This document shows, one piece after another, positions 23,301 through 38,300 of a stretch of 64,000 nt of DNA (positions are counted from its first letter, which is position 1; each line of letters begins with the position of its first letter). Both the position numbers and the translations under genes were made by a program. The DNA lies in contig NC_134277.1 in assembly GCF_949628215.1 (NCBI RefSeq), positions 124,669,963 through 124,733,962 of the forward strand. Reading direction: 5' to 3'. The notes under the pieces are model-generated. The model made no database searches and was not told the origin of the DNA. It was given only the letters and a program-made list of their open reading frames with translations. Source of the stretch: Phalacrocorax aristotelis (taxonomy: Eukaryota > Chordata > Aves > Suliformes > Phalacrocoracidae).

Positions 23301-26300
23301 CACTATTTTTCATTCTGTTTTCCCTCTTGTCAGCTTCTCTTTACAGCAGTTACAGAGCCCAGTGGGGCAGTTACAGTACGTGTACATCTTCTGCAGGGAT
23401 TGTTCCCCATAATAACAGTGCACTAAGCCGAAACAGTGGCAATTCAAACAAGCTTCTGGATGCTGAAAAGCCAGATTTTAACATGACCCATTTAAAAGGA
23501 GAAAGAGGAAACAGAAGATGAAGACCAATGAGAACCGTTTAGACTGTTATAACAGAAAATATTAATATAAAATCCACACTGCATATCTAAAAGCAGACCA
23601 TGGTGAAAAAGGGAATACATTTAAGCTGTTTCTGAACAATGAGCTAAAGGAGGGAATGGCTCTAGGTGTCAATCTCTTGTACATGCAAAACATAAAATCC
23701 ATGTTCGTAGCATTCACGTGATTGAACGTGTTGATCCTCTACAGCAGTTACCCTTGGGCCACATCAAAGTTGTACTGGAGGCTGATGTTCAGTCTGGGTT
23801 TCTTCTCAGTGACAGGAAATACCAATGCTGTACTTTATTTCTGATGTTATGTTGTCAGAAAATGCATGTTGGTGAGGCTCATTAGAAGCCCACAGTGCTA
23901 CTGCCTTGAGGATTTGGTCCACGATGTTCAATTTTAAAGGTGAGTTAAAATTACTTAAGCTGACATCAGAGAACAGCCAAGCAAAAATGTAGTATTTAGT
24001 TTAACAAACGTTTTCTTTTCTCAGGCAAAGGGAAAGGTTAGCCAGAACTGTAACTCTAGGTCTCTGCTGTGCACAGCAGGTAAACTTAAGAAGTTTTAGG
24101 TTCTAATTCACCTATGCAACCTTCGACGGCTGAAGGACAATACAGTTAAGAGTTGAGGACAAACACTTAAAAGGAAACAAAAAAGTATTTAAGACATTTA
24201 GATTCTCTTATTCTTCTAAATCAACGAATAGAATCCATTCTCAAAGTGAGTCATGCAATGATAGTGTGAAATGCCAACCAGGCGTGGGAGCAGTAAATGA
24301 CTATATATCAAAAAACATCAAGGTAAGAAATGGACTATTATGTGGGAACTGACATACAGTCCTTAGGTATTTTAAGCTTTTAGTCCTAAAATTGCTGAAG
24401 TTGTCCTTTGTAAAAGTACACTGGATTACAAAGGGAATTCTTTAAAAGAGCTTGAGGCATTTTAGTTTGTCCATCAGGACAGAAAGGTAAATAAGCCAAG
24501 TTCATAAGCAGAAAGCAGCTAAAGTACTAGAATTTGACAGAAGAACGTGGGTTAGAATACTATCTAGGACACTTATTTGTTGATGACCGCTCCTTTTGAA
24601 GGTTCGCACACTTCTGAATAGGTTTAGCAGTCTGGGAGCTAAGCAGAGCTGTGGTCCCACCAGCAGTACATTTTTCCAACTACAGAGAGATACAGGTCCA
24701 GTTTATCCACTCCTCTGACTTCGTACCTTTGGTCCAGCAACTTCATGACCATACTAGCCCAAGCATTATGGCACATTTGGGTAGATGTGTGCAAGTTGTT
24801 TGAAGAGTATGGCAAATGCCTAATAAAATGGTTTTGGACATAGGGCAACTCAAAGCAGAAGCAACCAGTATTAGTCCTTTGGCTTTGCCACTTTGAGGCA
24901 GCAGTAAGTGCTTCCACCTCATTGGAGGGTATCTTGCCTCCCTTCCAAATACCAGTTGTCATAAATCTCTTTTGGAAGACACAGGAGCTAATTAGCAAAT
25001 ACGCAGCACTGCTCAGTACAAGTGGTACACACTGAACACCTCTGACCTTTCTTAGTGTACAAAACAGTTAATTTGTTCCAAGAATCTAAAAATAACTTCA
25101 GTTCAAGTTGCTTACAATACTACAAGGGCTGTGAGTCTCTCTAGAGGGAAATCTTTCTAGCATATACATGACATGAAGTTTCAGTCTGTTGTTCACGATT
25201 CTATTACTGTCAAGACAGCGGTCTGCACAAGAGGTGTTCGTGAAATTCCCAACAAGCCTAGAAGACTATTCTCATCTTCCCCATTAAACCCTATGCAGAA
25301 AGCAGAAACAGACCACTTCTTTGCTACAAAAATTAAGTCACATGTCCCTTTGGGTGACCGATGAGCATGATTCCTGCAAAAACCAAAGGCCCCTTTCTGC
25401 TTCAGTTGTCTCTTTACCTTAGAGATGCAGTTATTCAAACAACTTTGCTCACAGGCTTTTAAAACAGAGCAAGAAAATATAGCAATGTCTGCCTGAACTT
25501 TTTGACAGAAATCCAGGTTTACAGTAAACATCAACACTTTCACCAAAACATGCTAAAACAGAAGAGTGATAACTGAATCTGTGCTAGCATCACTGAAATT
25601 ACAATAACAATTGTTTGTGAGAAAAATCTTGTCTCAGTAGTCTTAGATCACAAAAACTTAATCACTGTTGAAATAGTTCATCCTTACTGTAAGTCCAATA
25701 ATTATAGCCCAATAGTCATAACAGAGGGTAAAAACAATACGTTGATTAAATTCTTGGTAGCTCTTCCAGTTTATTCTGGTGCATGTCTTCTGCTTTAGTC
25801 TAACAACTTATTCAAGACTTCTTTAGACATAAAGTCGTCCCTGTTCACTCTTGACAGTTAAGACATGCTGAAATATATTAAGTCAAAGATCTAGTCTGTA
25901 TTTTCTCATCTGATCTAGTTTGTGTTTTCTCACCCCTCCAGTGGATTAAGCTTAAGCATAACCTGCAATCCCTATGTAGCATATTTTAATATAAATAAGC
26001 AAAAAAGCCACAGACAAAGTATATACACTAGCTAGTCTCTTGAGTTACAGCATATCGGCATTTTTCTTACCGTTTCCCACGGGGATAGTGTCGTACATAT
26101 TCTCCCACATCATGCGCAGCTACAGCCAGCACTTGTGGGTCATCAGAAACCTCCAGAAGCTTTGTCAGGATTCTAGGAAAGGATTTGAAACAATCAAATC
26201 GCATGTTTTGGCTTGAGGTTTTTTGTTTGGGTTTTCTTCATTGTTGTTTCTTTAAATCACTGATAACTTAAAATAGCAAAGCCTGTAACCATAAAAATAC

Positions 26301-29300
26301 TTTACAAGTCACCCAAGCTAGAATAGAACATTTTCAAACACACAGTAACACTTAAAACAATGGAGATCCTGCCCTAATTACAGATTAAAAGCATTTACTA
26401 GAGTGAATTTAGTGAGCCACATCTACAAATACCTGTAACTAAGGTTTACAAAATATCTCCTCTTTTTATACATTGGCTTCAAAACCAACAGCTTTGAGTT
26501 CAAGATAAGCTGTACTAACCAAATGTATAAATATTTATTGACTGGGACAGGAGTGGGACACAAACACAAAGCCTACACAAGGCTAACAGATGCCACTGCT
26601 TCTAGTATACAATAGACCACAGTTATGCTTCCATGCTGTTCTAAGTTCCTGCACTCAGGATCCCGCATTACGGATTCAGAAAGCAATAAGGCCACATAGC
26701 TTGTGACACAGCAAGGATGTATGTGACAAGCTTACTATCTATAAGACCTTCCCCAAATCTACTGCTTCTCTCAGAACAGTAGCCTTGCTCAGTGCAGGAC
26801 AGAAGGATAAAAAAGGCAGAATTTTATGCAGAACACTGTTATACAGAGTCATTTAAAAATTAAAAGGCACCCTAGCAGTCAAGAACAAAGCAGCACATGT
26901 CCTTTGTTCAGTGCAACTGTGAACTTCTCTCAGTTCAAGACCATCAACTTTATCTGTGGTCTGAAAAGCAGTTCTGTCCTAAGAGACTGAGATGATGAAA
27001 GCTATACCTTGTCATTGACTTTAATTTCATAGATTAGTTATTTTGTGAGCATGAACAGAAATACAGAGCTGTAAGAATTAGAAAACAGTTTCTCAACTCT
27101 TAATATTGTCTTCATTTCTGAATTAAGTAGTTTAATTGCTTTTAGTGGAAAACAGCCAGCTGCCAGTAATATTGCTCTCTAGCCAGTAATGAGGAGGTGA
27201 GGAAAAAAAAAAATGACACAGATATGAAGGTTAGGCACTAACAAGTTTAAAAGGTTAAACACACATCACTGGAAAATTAGATTCATCTATACTTAGTGAA
27301 ATGGCAAACAGTCTAATCACATGAAGTAAGTAACAAGTTGAAAACCTTAGATAGGTTAAAAATTCATTTGGAATTAAAAAAAGAACGTTCCGGTAAAATT
27401 ACATTACCACAGCCACTGCCTCCCTAGAGGCCAGAAAGTGACAGATGAGGCACTTTCCATTTTAAAAGAACTCTTAATTTGGACATGAATAAGGAGCAGA
27501 AACTTGAACCATAACACTAAGCAGAAGACACTGAAGAATCATACAATATTATTGAACAAAATACAAGTCCAGCATCACTTGCTTAAGAAGTCAATAATGT
27601 CGGAAGGCAGGAAAAAAATTAAGAAAGAATTGTCTGTCAAATGCCTTATAATGCAAAAAAAAAAAAAAGTTCTGAGGTGCAAGAGTCTCCCCACCATACT
27701 GGTGGGGGGGATGGGGGGCAGAGAGGGTGGTGGTGAGGGTTTTTTCATTTGGATTTTGGGTTTGGGGTTTTTTTGGGGGGTGGAGGGGGTGGGGTGTTTA
27801 AAGGAACTATTGTAGGTCACTGTCTTTGTGGCAGCACAGGCACAATAAATTTACCTAACAGCCCCAGAACCAAGACAGATGAATACAGCAAAACATTGCA
27901 ATTGCTACAGGAAATACCAAGTCTCAATACCAACTTCATGTTGCAGTTGGCAGCACCTAAAATCTCTAGGTCTATAATCCTACACATTTAGCAATGTGCC
28001 CTTAGGGAGGAATTAATTTATCAGACTTGTTGTGGTGAGGTTTCAGGGCAGACTGAAATGCACGTAAAGCTCAGGATCAACTTGCTCTTGCCACACCTTC
28101 TCCCTGTCCATGCTCCACTCGACCTGAATTCTGTTAGGTCTGGGACTTACTAGCAAATACTGAACAGGAAGAATAACACACACTGTCAGTTAATGACAAT
28201 GCAGCTAAACAGCTAAGAGCTCCTACAAGCTGTCTAAGACCTAGACGTCTTTTGAGTACGTACTTCCAGAAGCTAGCAAATAAGTCCTTGACTCCAGAAG
28301 GAAAGACAAGATTCAGCTTCGCTTCATCTAAAAATCTACATCCACCAAACAAGACAAAATAGACAGACTGCAACGTAATGCAGCAAGTCAGATTTTCTGT
28401 GGAACAGTACCACAACTTACAACCCCCAAGTATTCAAGACTTGAGTTCATCACTCAGATCAACAATAACATACAACACAAGACTAAGGTACTGTTAAAAC
28501 GTTTTTAATTACATCTATTAGTATAGCTGTATAGTATAGTTTTTCAAGTGAAAGCATGAAAAGAGACAATGACACAAATTTGCATACAAATTAAGCTAGA
28601 GATATTCCCTCTATCACCACCAATACATTTTTGACCAGTAAAAGCAAATAAAAATTTTACTTTTGAACAAAACAAACCACACATGAGTAAAGACCATACA
28701 TTCAAAAACAGCAAGATGTTCTGACTTGCTTTCATTCTAGACACTACTTCATGTTGAATGTAAAACCTGTATTAGATATAGGTCCAGTTAAACACAGAAA
28801 ATATTAAAGAATCATGTGATTCAAGACTTTAACACTTACTTGAGTAGTTCATAATTCTTCTCATTTAGTCTTACAGCATTCTCCCGCCAAAACTTCTCAG
28901 ACTTGTGTACAGGACTCCATTCCAGTCTTCCTGACTTGAGCTCAGAACTGTACTCATCAAAGGAGCTGCAACACAAAAGACCTAAATGAAATATTGGCTA
29001 AGCTTCTAAGTACAGAGTTTGAACTGCATGCCCAAGCCGATCCCTAGCAAGACAAAGGTGGAGCACAACTTGCTATGCACATTTGGAAATCAGCTTTCAG
29101 CATAGCATGTGAGCTGTGCCCTGCCTCAGAGTTCAACACTTTAAAAATAAGGAAAGGCATGAAATGCAAGAAAAAACAACTTGTTTTCAAACATACTCCT
29201 CCATTTACGCCAAAACACAATTCCGGGAGGGGAAGGAAAAACGCAAGCCACACAACCACAGCATTTGGGAATTTAATTTGCTGTTTTGCCTGTTTTCTAG

Positions 29301-32300
29301 GTTTGAACTTCCCCAACCAAGAATCCTAGTTCTTGCCTTTCATCCAATTAAACCTTTGACATGAACTACAATATGCAGTTCAATTTATGCACAAGAGCAA
29401 GAGCTAGGTAAATGCTAGCAAAAACTTGCGTTAATCTGGATAGCAAAGTGTATTCTAATTAGTAGTCTTCAGCTTAGACTGGAACTCCTATGAGATCCCT
29501 CTGAAGTCCTTTAACAATTTATCAGTTACAAAGATCACCTATCCAAAAGTGAAGTTTTATTTTCTATTCAGCCTGTAGATATTCAGAACAGTAAACTTTT
29601 ATATACAACCAGCATCTCTGTAAGTTATACCTTATCAACTAGCATTTACATATCATAATTCTGTATGTTATTTAGCCTTAAAAAAATATAAAAGTTCTAC
29701 CAATGTATATATGTACCAATATATAAATATATACCAATGTATATAAAAATGCATAATTGCATTTTTTTAAGGTTCACACTGCAAAGCATACCTAAGGTCC
29801 TGCACACTCTCACCAAGCTTGTCCAGTAGAAATTTGATATCTTCAGTTATATCTTCATCATCATATTTCTGCTGATCCAAATTCTCTAGCTGCTTTAAAA
29901 CTTTACACTGAATCATGGCAAGAGCATATTCTTGGCGAGTTTCTCTCTCAGTAGACTTCTCTAACAGATTCTAGGAAAGTAAAAATTTATTTATTTTGTT
30001 TTAGAACAAACTTCCTTGAAACAAAGCGGTATTTTTAAGAAATTCTTACTAGCACTTTTTAATTTAGTAAGTGACAGAACTGACCGCTTCCTGAAATAAT
30101 CTCTCCAAAGCAGTAAAATATGAGTCTGCCACATCTGCTGCTGTGTAAAGCGGCTGCTTTACACCTACATTTACTAGCATAAATTGCCTAGGACTGACCT
30201 TTACTACACCCAGGGAGTATTCATATCTGTCACTACAGTAGGTAAAGAGGAACTTTAAAAACAAACAAACAAACAAAAAACAAATAAAAGAAAAAAGGCT
30301 CTGTCTTGCAAGCTAGATGTAATGCAACTGTATGGGCTGAAAAGCACAACCACCACTGCATTCAAGTTTAGGTCACTTAAACCTTTTCCCTCCCAGATGG
30401 CACGCTACGTTCAATACTAGAAAGTATTATTATTTCACCTGCTCTGGTCATTTTTCACATCAAGTCAGGTGGACTACAAAGACTATTCAAAAAAAAAAAA
30501 AAAGGCAAGCTTATATCCCAAACCCCAGAGCCTGTGCCATCAACAACTACTTTTATCTGGGATTATCATTTTAGCTTTCTGTGCAGCAGTAGTATGAAGC
30601 AGGAAACCCTAAAAAAAACCAAACAAACAAACAAACACCGAACAAAAAAAAAACCTGAAGTCATCTTTACAACTCAAGAATTACCACCTGGATTAGATCA
30701 GCTTCTGAATTTGGGAATATTTCAACTAGGTATTTTTATTCAAACAGAAGATTGTTGGGAAGACTGGCATAAGAAGCACAGAATGTAATAGTCAAATTCT
30801 AATGTCATTTATTCATTACATTTCTACTCAGTTTAATCAGCTTCAAATTATGGCATTCAGAGCTAGCCACCTGCACTTTTTGATAAAGCTGAAAACATGA
30901 ATTCCATATAAAAGACAAAGTCCTTAACAAACAGAACAGGCATTTATATAAATAAGCCTTAACATCTACCAGAAATAAGCAATGAAACCATACAGAAGGA
31001 ATTTGACTGCACTACTTTCATTCACATCAGAAAACCATTACAGTTAACGTTTCTAAGATATCAGACATAATATTAGTTAGTAAGGCAGAACACTGCAAAT
31101 AAATGTTAAAACTTGCATACTGAAAATAAGTCATTACTGCTTTTAATAGCCACATACAATTAGCTTTAATGTGCAAAAAAAACCCACCCCATTTCTATTT
31201 CAGTAAGAGAACTGAGAAGTATAAGGTAATTTACAGGAAGTAATGCTAAATTACTTAGAGTTAGAAGTGCTAACAAGAGCAAGAGAACAAATAATGAATC
31301 TTGAAAGACAAAATTCAAGAAGTTCAAGGAGCAGGTAGATAAAGTTTCCAAAGAACTCCTAGTTAAGAGAATTATAGGCAGATGTGGAAGCTACTCCAAA
31401 TATTATTACCTATCTCGTACCATAATAAGATAGTCAAGCTTTTTATAGTGAAATTGAAAGGATATATTAGGAAAGTACAAACAGGAACACATTACTAAAT
31501 AGAATAGATCAGTAAACTACTCAGCGATAAAAAAATCTTCAGGTATAAAATGAGTAATAGGTAGGAAATAGGTATAAAAGACAGTAAGAGTACAAAAAGT
31601 GAGGGGAAAAGAACATTTTAATAGGTAAAGAGGGAAAGTTATTCAAAGTACAGAAGTACCCGATACTTGATGCTTTATAGAAAAAAAATTACAGTTACAT
31701 ACTTCAGGCAATTAACTTGCCAAAGAGGTGAAACAGATCAAATTCAGAGACATCGAGCAGTAGAGAAGATGTATGCAAGTTGTCAAGACTCATGGCATAC
31801 CTTCAGTAATGCACAGGCAGGAGGGATGATCTGGGGAATCATCAAGCCTAGCCCTTTATGCAATTCACCTTTTTTTTTTTTTCTTTTTTTTTAACCAAAC
31901 TGATATTGTGGCCTCACACAGCAGAAGGGCTATTTTGCCTCTGCTACCTGTTTCAATTTTGCTTCACAGCTCACAGGTCTGACATCTGATTTCTAATCTA
32001 TTATTTCCTGGCTGCCAGTTTATAACCTCATTTTCATGCCAACACTGGTCTTCAATGTTGGAGAAAGAAAAAACTGAGTTGATTTCCCCCGAAGCCTGTA
32101 ACAGAACCATCTTATTCTTTCTTAGCCTTTGTTTAAGAACTTTGCTTCATTTTTGTCTCCTCTTGCAAAACACACTAAATCTAAGAACTAGCAATTATTT
32201 CTCCTACTTTTTATGACCTCAGAATTGGAAGAAATTGAATATGAACTGCTCACCCCCTCAACAATTTTTTTTCTCTCCAACGTGTCTTGCTTTACATCCA

Positions 32301-35300
32301 TGCTTAATACTAACATTAAGGCCCTGAAGAACACCAAAACAGATACATAGTAAGAATAGCCCCTACTGAATACCTCATGCCACTGGCCTCCTTCAACAGG
32401 ATAAATAGCATATTCTTACAATCTACCTTATCCAGAAATTTTTCAAAGTGGCAGATGCTTTTGGCTAGAGAGGCCATTTAAGTCACAGAGTAAGCGTCTT
32501 CACACAGCTCATTATTGCTAATCATCAAGTCAGTAAGCAACAATTCCCCTTTCCCCATCCTAATTTACTTGGGACACAATCAACATCCAGGAAAACAAAT
32601 AGTTTCCAAGATCTACATCTCCTACTCAGGATACAAGTCCTGTTTTAAAATAGGATTACAAGTTGTTACAGGACTCCTGTATTAAATGCAAATCACTTGA
32701 CAAGCATGCATGTAGAACTACGTGCACATGCACAATTAGCATCATGAACACAAATTGGTACTCTCACAATGAAAACATCACTCCTTGGTGCTCAGTTACT
32801 CCAAATCATCTTAAATTAGGCCAGTGATTTTCAGGCAATGTGGACACAGTAAGTCGACTAATCACTCTTACATGAATATTCTCATTCATCTTGACAGAGC
32901 CACCAAGAAGAGATTTTTGGACTGGCAGATAAAAATTTCTAGGCCAGTCAGTTGGACAAACATATGCATGTTTTAAATAATATTCCTTAATGAAAGCTTT
33001 GTAAGGCAAAATTTATCAGGTATTAGTAATGATAGTGTTTTATACTAGTACCAGTAGAAAAAAGAATTTTTAACTAAAGAAAGGAAATCACTAGTGTCCG
33101 TGATAACATCAGGTTTTTTAGTCAATCTTATTTTAAGACACTGAATAGCAGACATCTATTGGTTGTAATAGCCTGTATATTACCTGTAGCAAAACTCAGT
33201 TCACAAAAAAGGGAGAATTAAGCTTTCGGTCCAGTTTACTGACATGGTCTAGCAGAAATAGCTGTGCCTCAGCAACATTTGAGACCTACTCCTTAGAGAG
33301 AAGCTCAGTGCGATTGCAGTCAACAGACACTTACCCGAAATGCTGCAAGGATGATTCTAGTTACTTTCTCTTTAACAGATTCCTGAAGAATGTCCGAGAG
33401 CACTGGAACAATATTATACCGACGGAGATATTCACACATTTGAGGGCTAAATGCCAACAGCCACACACAGAAAATCATCTGATACTGGAGCTGGAAGCCA
33501 CATTTGTTGCTCAAGACCCCCATGATACTGAAAAATTAACATAGTATACATTTAATTTTTAAATAATGACTGCAGAGATGGCATTGCTGCACGCTGAAAC
33601 AATAAAGGAAATGGTTAACAAGAACTTTTTGGAAAGAGCTTTACAGTATCCTGTACCAGTATTTATCATTGTACAAGCAGCTTGTTCAGAAAGCCATACT
33701 TTAAAGATATAGTTATTTCCTCCTTAGCCTTACAGCCATAAAGCAGCTTCTCCCATGTGAATTGATGTGGTACTGTATCCATCTTCAGGTTCACCAAGGC
33801 TTTTTCTATGGGTATGTTTAGAGCTTATTTGTCATTCTAGGGGAAACAGAGAAACACATACCTACTCCTTCAGAGTTAAGAAAGAGAGGAGTAAACAGAC
33901 AGAACAAAATCTACACAAACTGAACTTGCTTCCCTACACAGGAGTGTCTGAAATGAGCTGAAGCATTATTTAACAAGTGTGTTCGCAGAAAACAGGTTAT
34001 ATATATATAACACACCACAGATATACAAAGCGCTGCTAGAAAAGAAATAATGTCACAAGATCTCCAAGAAGAAATCATGCAGAAGCTCTGTTCAGCTGAA
34101 GTTTTGAAAATTTAATATGAAATTTACAGGTCCATTCCAAAAAAGCTAATGCCATTTAAAAAAAAATTATCTACTTTCAAGATCATTGCTATCAATATTA
34201 AGACAAATTCAAACCTGTTGAAATGCAGGCTTACTGTAGCGCTTTAACAGTTTATTAAAAAGCTCCCTTGGTGAAAAAGTTTGTTTCGCATCTTGATGCA
34301 CATGAACATCTTTTGAATTTTCACTTCATTGGCAACTTTTGACTTTTCTCCATTTCAGAGTACAAGGGTATTTTTTTCTTGAAGTGCAAATTGTATAGCC
34401 ACCATCCCCAATAGAGGCACACATGGCAGAAAAATTATTTATAGACAAGCATTTTTTTAAATAAGATGAGAAACCACATCATACCCTTATGCAGAGCTCT
34501 TTATGAGGAGAATCTGGATAAAAGAATGATCTACTTGAAGCCATATGTGGAAAAAATTTGAGCTTTGCTCTAGAACATGTTTCTCCTTTCGCTAATATTT
34601 TCAGACTGAACAACTCCAAACTGAAAGACAAGGAAGATTAGCAGAAACTCATTTTGTTAGGCCTTGTTCTATTAAATAAAAAACAGAGCATCTTCAGGGG
34701 AAGAAACATGGCTGTCTTCCCCTTCAGATATTTATTTAAGCAGTTCTTCATGAAGAGTAAAGTAGCATTAAAGCCTCAACACTGGTACCTATATCTGCAA
34801 GTTTCATTTGTCTGTTTGACTGTATTAATGTTTGAAAACATTAGGTTTGAAAACATAGGTTTTATACTCAAACAGAGCAGCTGTCTTTTGCAAGAGACTT
34901 CTGTTCCAAAAGGGTCACTGGGGAATGTGCTATTGTAAGTGTGAGTACATCCATATAAATTGAAATAAACACTCACCAATTTACTCCATCTGCTTCTACC
35001 CACGCAAAGCGATATTCATTGACCCTGAGCATCAGCTGCAGACATCCAGCAACACATTGTACATACTGGGAACTCTGGGTGAAAAGAAGAACACATCACT
35101 TCTTACATGAAGAGTTAGGTAGTAAGTGTTGAAGTTCAGTTTTCCAAACTAGGCTTTACTGGCATACTTCAACACGCATTTCTTCAGTGACACTTGAGTT
35201 AAACCGGCTCACTCTTATAAATGTTTTACATCCCCCTATTTAAAAGAAAAAACAAAATAGCACAAGAAAAGGTGGCAAGCAAAGTATAAATGTAAGAGAG

Positions 35301-38300
35301 TTCTGAGTAGGAAAGAAGTGTTATGCAAGTGATACCGTTTTACATTACCATAAAAGATTTTTATAGCCTATTTGAATATGCCTTCTTTCAGTATCTATGA
35401 ACGAAGGCTGTCTTCTCTTTGATTATACTGCCAGAGCCCTTTCATCCACAGAGTCAATTTTTATTCTATTGAGCGAACTTTGGGAAATAAATCAGCAAAC
35501 TGGTTACCAAGCTTGAAGAAGTTTCCTAGAAGTCATCGTAGAAAAAGGAATCTTGAACTCAGGTTCTTCCCACTCCCACTCTCCAATTCAAAACAGCAGT
35601 GGTGTCATTACAATTGCATGTTTCCTACATATGTGCCACAAAGTCCCATGCTTATCATAATGAGATGTATATTTATACAAAAAAAAAAAAATACCATTAG
35701 AAAAACAAGTACGCAAAAACATCCTCGAAGTTTAGCTTTGCATTTTAATTTTTTCTTCTTTCCATTAAAAGCTTAGCACAGTATACTGTGCTAGGAAAAG
35801 AATAACGAGACTTAAGCTTTCCCATCAGGAAAACACTGAGAGATGAGCCACTGAATTCTGTTTTCATTCAGACTCCTATATAAACAGTCAAAGATGGAAT
35901 CATTAAATAGCTCTTCATCTCTAAAAGCATGTATTTTCTGTGCAGTAACACATAAGATGGGCTGCAGTTCAAAAATGGGTTTTGGTCAAACCCATTGTCC
36001 CTCCCAGCACAGCAACAGAAAGATCCCAAGGTACAAGAGAAGTGGCTTTTTTTTTCCCCCCTCTTTTCTTGCTCAGCTTCTGGCATTATCTTCACTAATA
36101 CTCTGTTATTATATGCTGCTGATAAAATGTTGGGGTTTCCTTCCTATAAGCTCACCTTCGTTACTAAGTGTCTTGAAAGATCTTATGGTAGATCACTCAC
36201 ATAATACAAGGTCAAACCTTTCAAACATTTAATGGAGTAAGGAAGTGTAGGCAATCCCATATGAAGAGAAGAAGAGAAGAGACAATAAGCAGAATTTAAA
36301 ATAAAGATGAATTCATTCTGTGTCTCTCACCAGAGACCAAGACTTTTATGTAAAAAACTAAGTCTGATCATCTAGGCCCAAATCATCATACAGAACATTT
36401 CCCTGGGTAGGTATTCACTCTCACACACCATGCAAGTAAAACAGCTATAAACACACCAACGGCCCTCCTGCCCTTAATAATATCTGCATCACCAACCTGC
36501 GTACTACTGAACTTGGAGTTTTGTTTTTAAGGAGTCTGTCATAAAACCGTTCCCTTTCAACACTATTTTAATTGAAATTTTGTAATGGATCCCAGCCCTC
36601 ATTTCCTGTATAAAATGTTACAACTGCATCTCTAATTTACTCTGAAATAAATTAGCCAGGACCTGCTTGGAAATCCTGCACAAGCTAGGTCTGAAACAAG
36701 ACCTGAAACTGAAATCAGAACATTAACAAAGTCAAGACAATACTTACCCAACTTAATTACCCTAGAACATAACCTGCACTATCAGTTCTGCTGCTTTGGG
36801 ACCCTGCAGTAGTACGGTACATCCATGAAGTGCTACAGTACAATAAATACAGATTTCTAAGCACGTTAGAAGAACTCATGGCTCCATAATGAGTAGTGGT
36901 GTGTGCTGTAGAACTATTTACTGTTTTACGGCTCTATGACAGAGGGCTGTCAGCCTAACAAAACCTAAAAGTATGGCCTAAAGAACTGCACATGAAATAC
37001 TTCCAACTTCTATACTCAGGCCATAATTTTACTCCCTATCTGTGGCCATGCATAACAGTCTTTCGTCTTTCCTATTTTAAACCCTGGTCAGGTGGTTAAT
37101 TTAAGAGTCTTTCTGAAAAACTGTGAACACTTTCAGGTTGCAAAAGGAACAAAAGACCAAACTGAATCCTACTCCACATTCAGAAGCGATGATAAACCGC
37201 CTCGTTATGCCACAACAAAATAGAAAGTCCAGTTACAATGACGACTTGCGTTTCCTGTACTGCCACAGTTCATCTCCAAGCTCAACAGCCATTACAGCTA
37301 CATGAAATTCAGTATAAATACTGATGAGAAAAGGACAATCCATTTTCCCCTGAATTTAGACTATTCACGTATGAAAAGCTTACAGCTTTGAAAGTACTCT
37401 TGTATCTTCATGCTGCAGAAGTTTGAGGGACAACATTAGAAAAGGCACAACAAATACTGAAGCTAAATTCTGCACATTACAAGAGCCAAAAGCTTCTTAG
37501 TCTCAGGTTACTTCTACCAGTCAGACAGTTCAGTGCTAAACAGACAGTATTGTTCAAATATTAAATTAATTGCATAAAATTTTTTAAAGTTTTAACAAAG
37601 AGGATGCTAGATATATCTACATTTTTAACACACCAAACCAATTTGTAAAATACAGACTTCCACTGACAGCATTTTCTGTGAAACCAGTGTTTTAAAAATA
37701 CTTTTGTTTCTTGGCGCCATCACCTGGCACTCTGTTGTCGTACAGTTCTGATTCCAAGTACTTTCTATTACTGACACCAGAACAGCTCTGCACCTTAATC
37801 TGAGGAGTGGATACCACCTGCCCAAAATAGGAAATTGACGGATTTCAAAGATATACTCACATCGCTTGTGGAGACTGCTCCTGTTTCCACAGAACCCCCT
37901 GTACCACGTAGCTTCTAGCAAAAAAAACGGAAGTTTAAAATCAGAGGTGTTCTTCATCCTTACAGAAAAATTGTTACCAAGTTTCTTTCAATTCTCCCTT
38001 TGCTGTAGTCATAAAAGGAAAGATTAAGACTCTATTAGATACTTTTTCTGCCCAATATATTATGATAATATATTGTATTTGTTTCCCACACACACCGTCA
38101 TGTCTAGAAAAATATGCTTGGAGCTGATCCTGGTATATGAAAATTTAATTTTTTTTTTTCATTTTTTGTTTTCCTAATTTAAGTGTGGATTTACTCAAGA
38201 CTTTTATCCATCTTTATCTTAGAATTTGAAAACCATTCTCTTGAATCTTTCTGAAGGAAATTCCAACTTTAAGTTTCTTATTCCAGAATAAAAATAAAAC

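Noticed and set aside
24639..24998. 119-codon minus-strand frame inside intron 12
   Set aside because: Intronic, no recognisable motif, and inclusion is not needed to complete subunit H.
25193..25546. 117-codon minus-strand frame inside intron 12
   Set aside because: It lies in the middle of an intron that splices cleanly without it and shows no domain or similarity I know.
29700..29750. Spaced ACCAATRTATA units resembling a repeat array
   Set aside because: Only two or three imperfect units in AT-rich DNA; not an array of CRISPR or satellite type.
33996..34011. 16-bp perfect TA palindrome
   Set aside because: Simple AT dinucleotide sequence, expected by chance in AT-rich introns.
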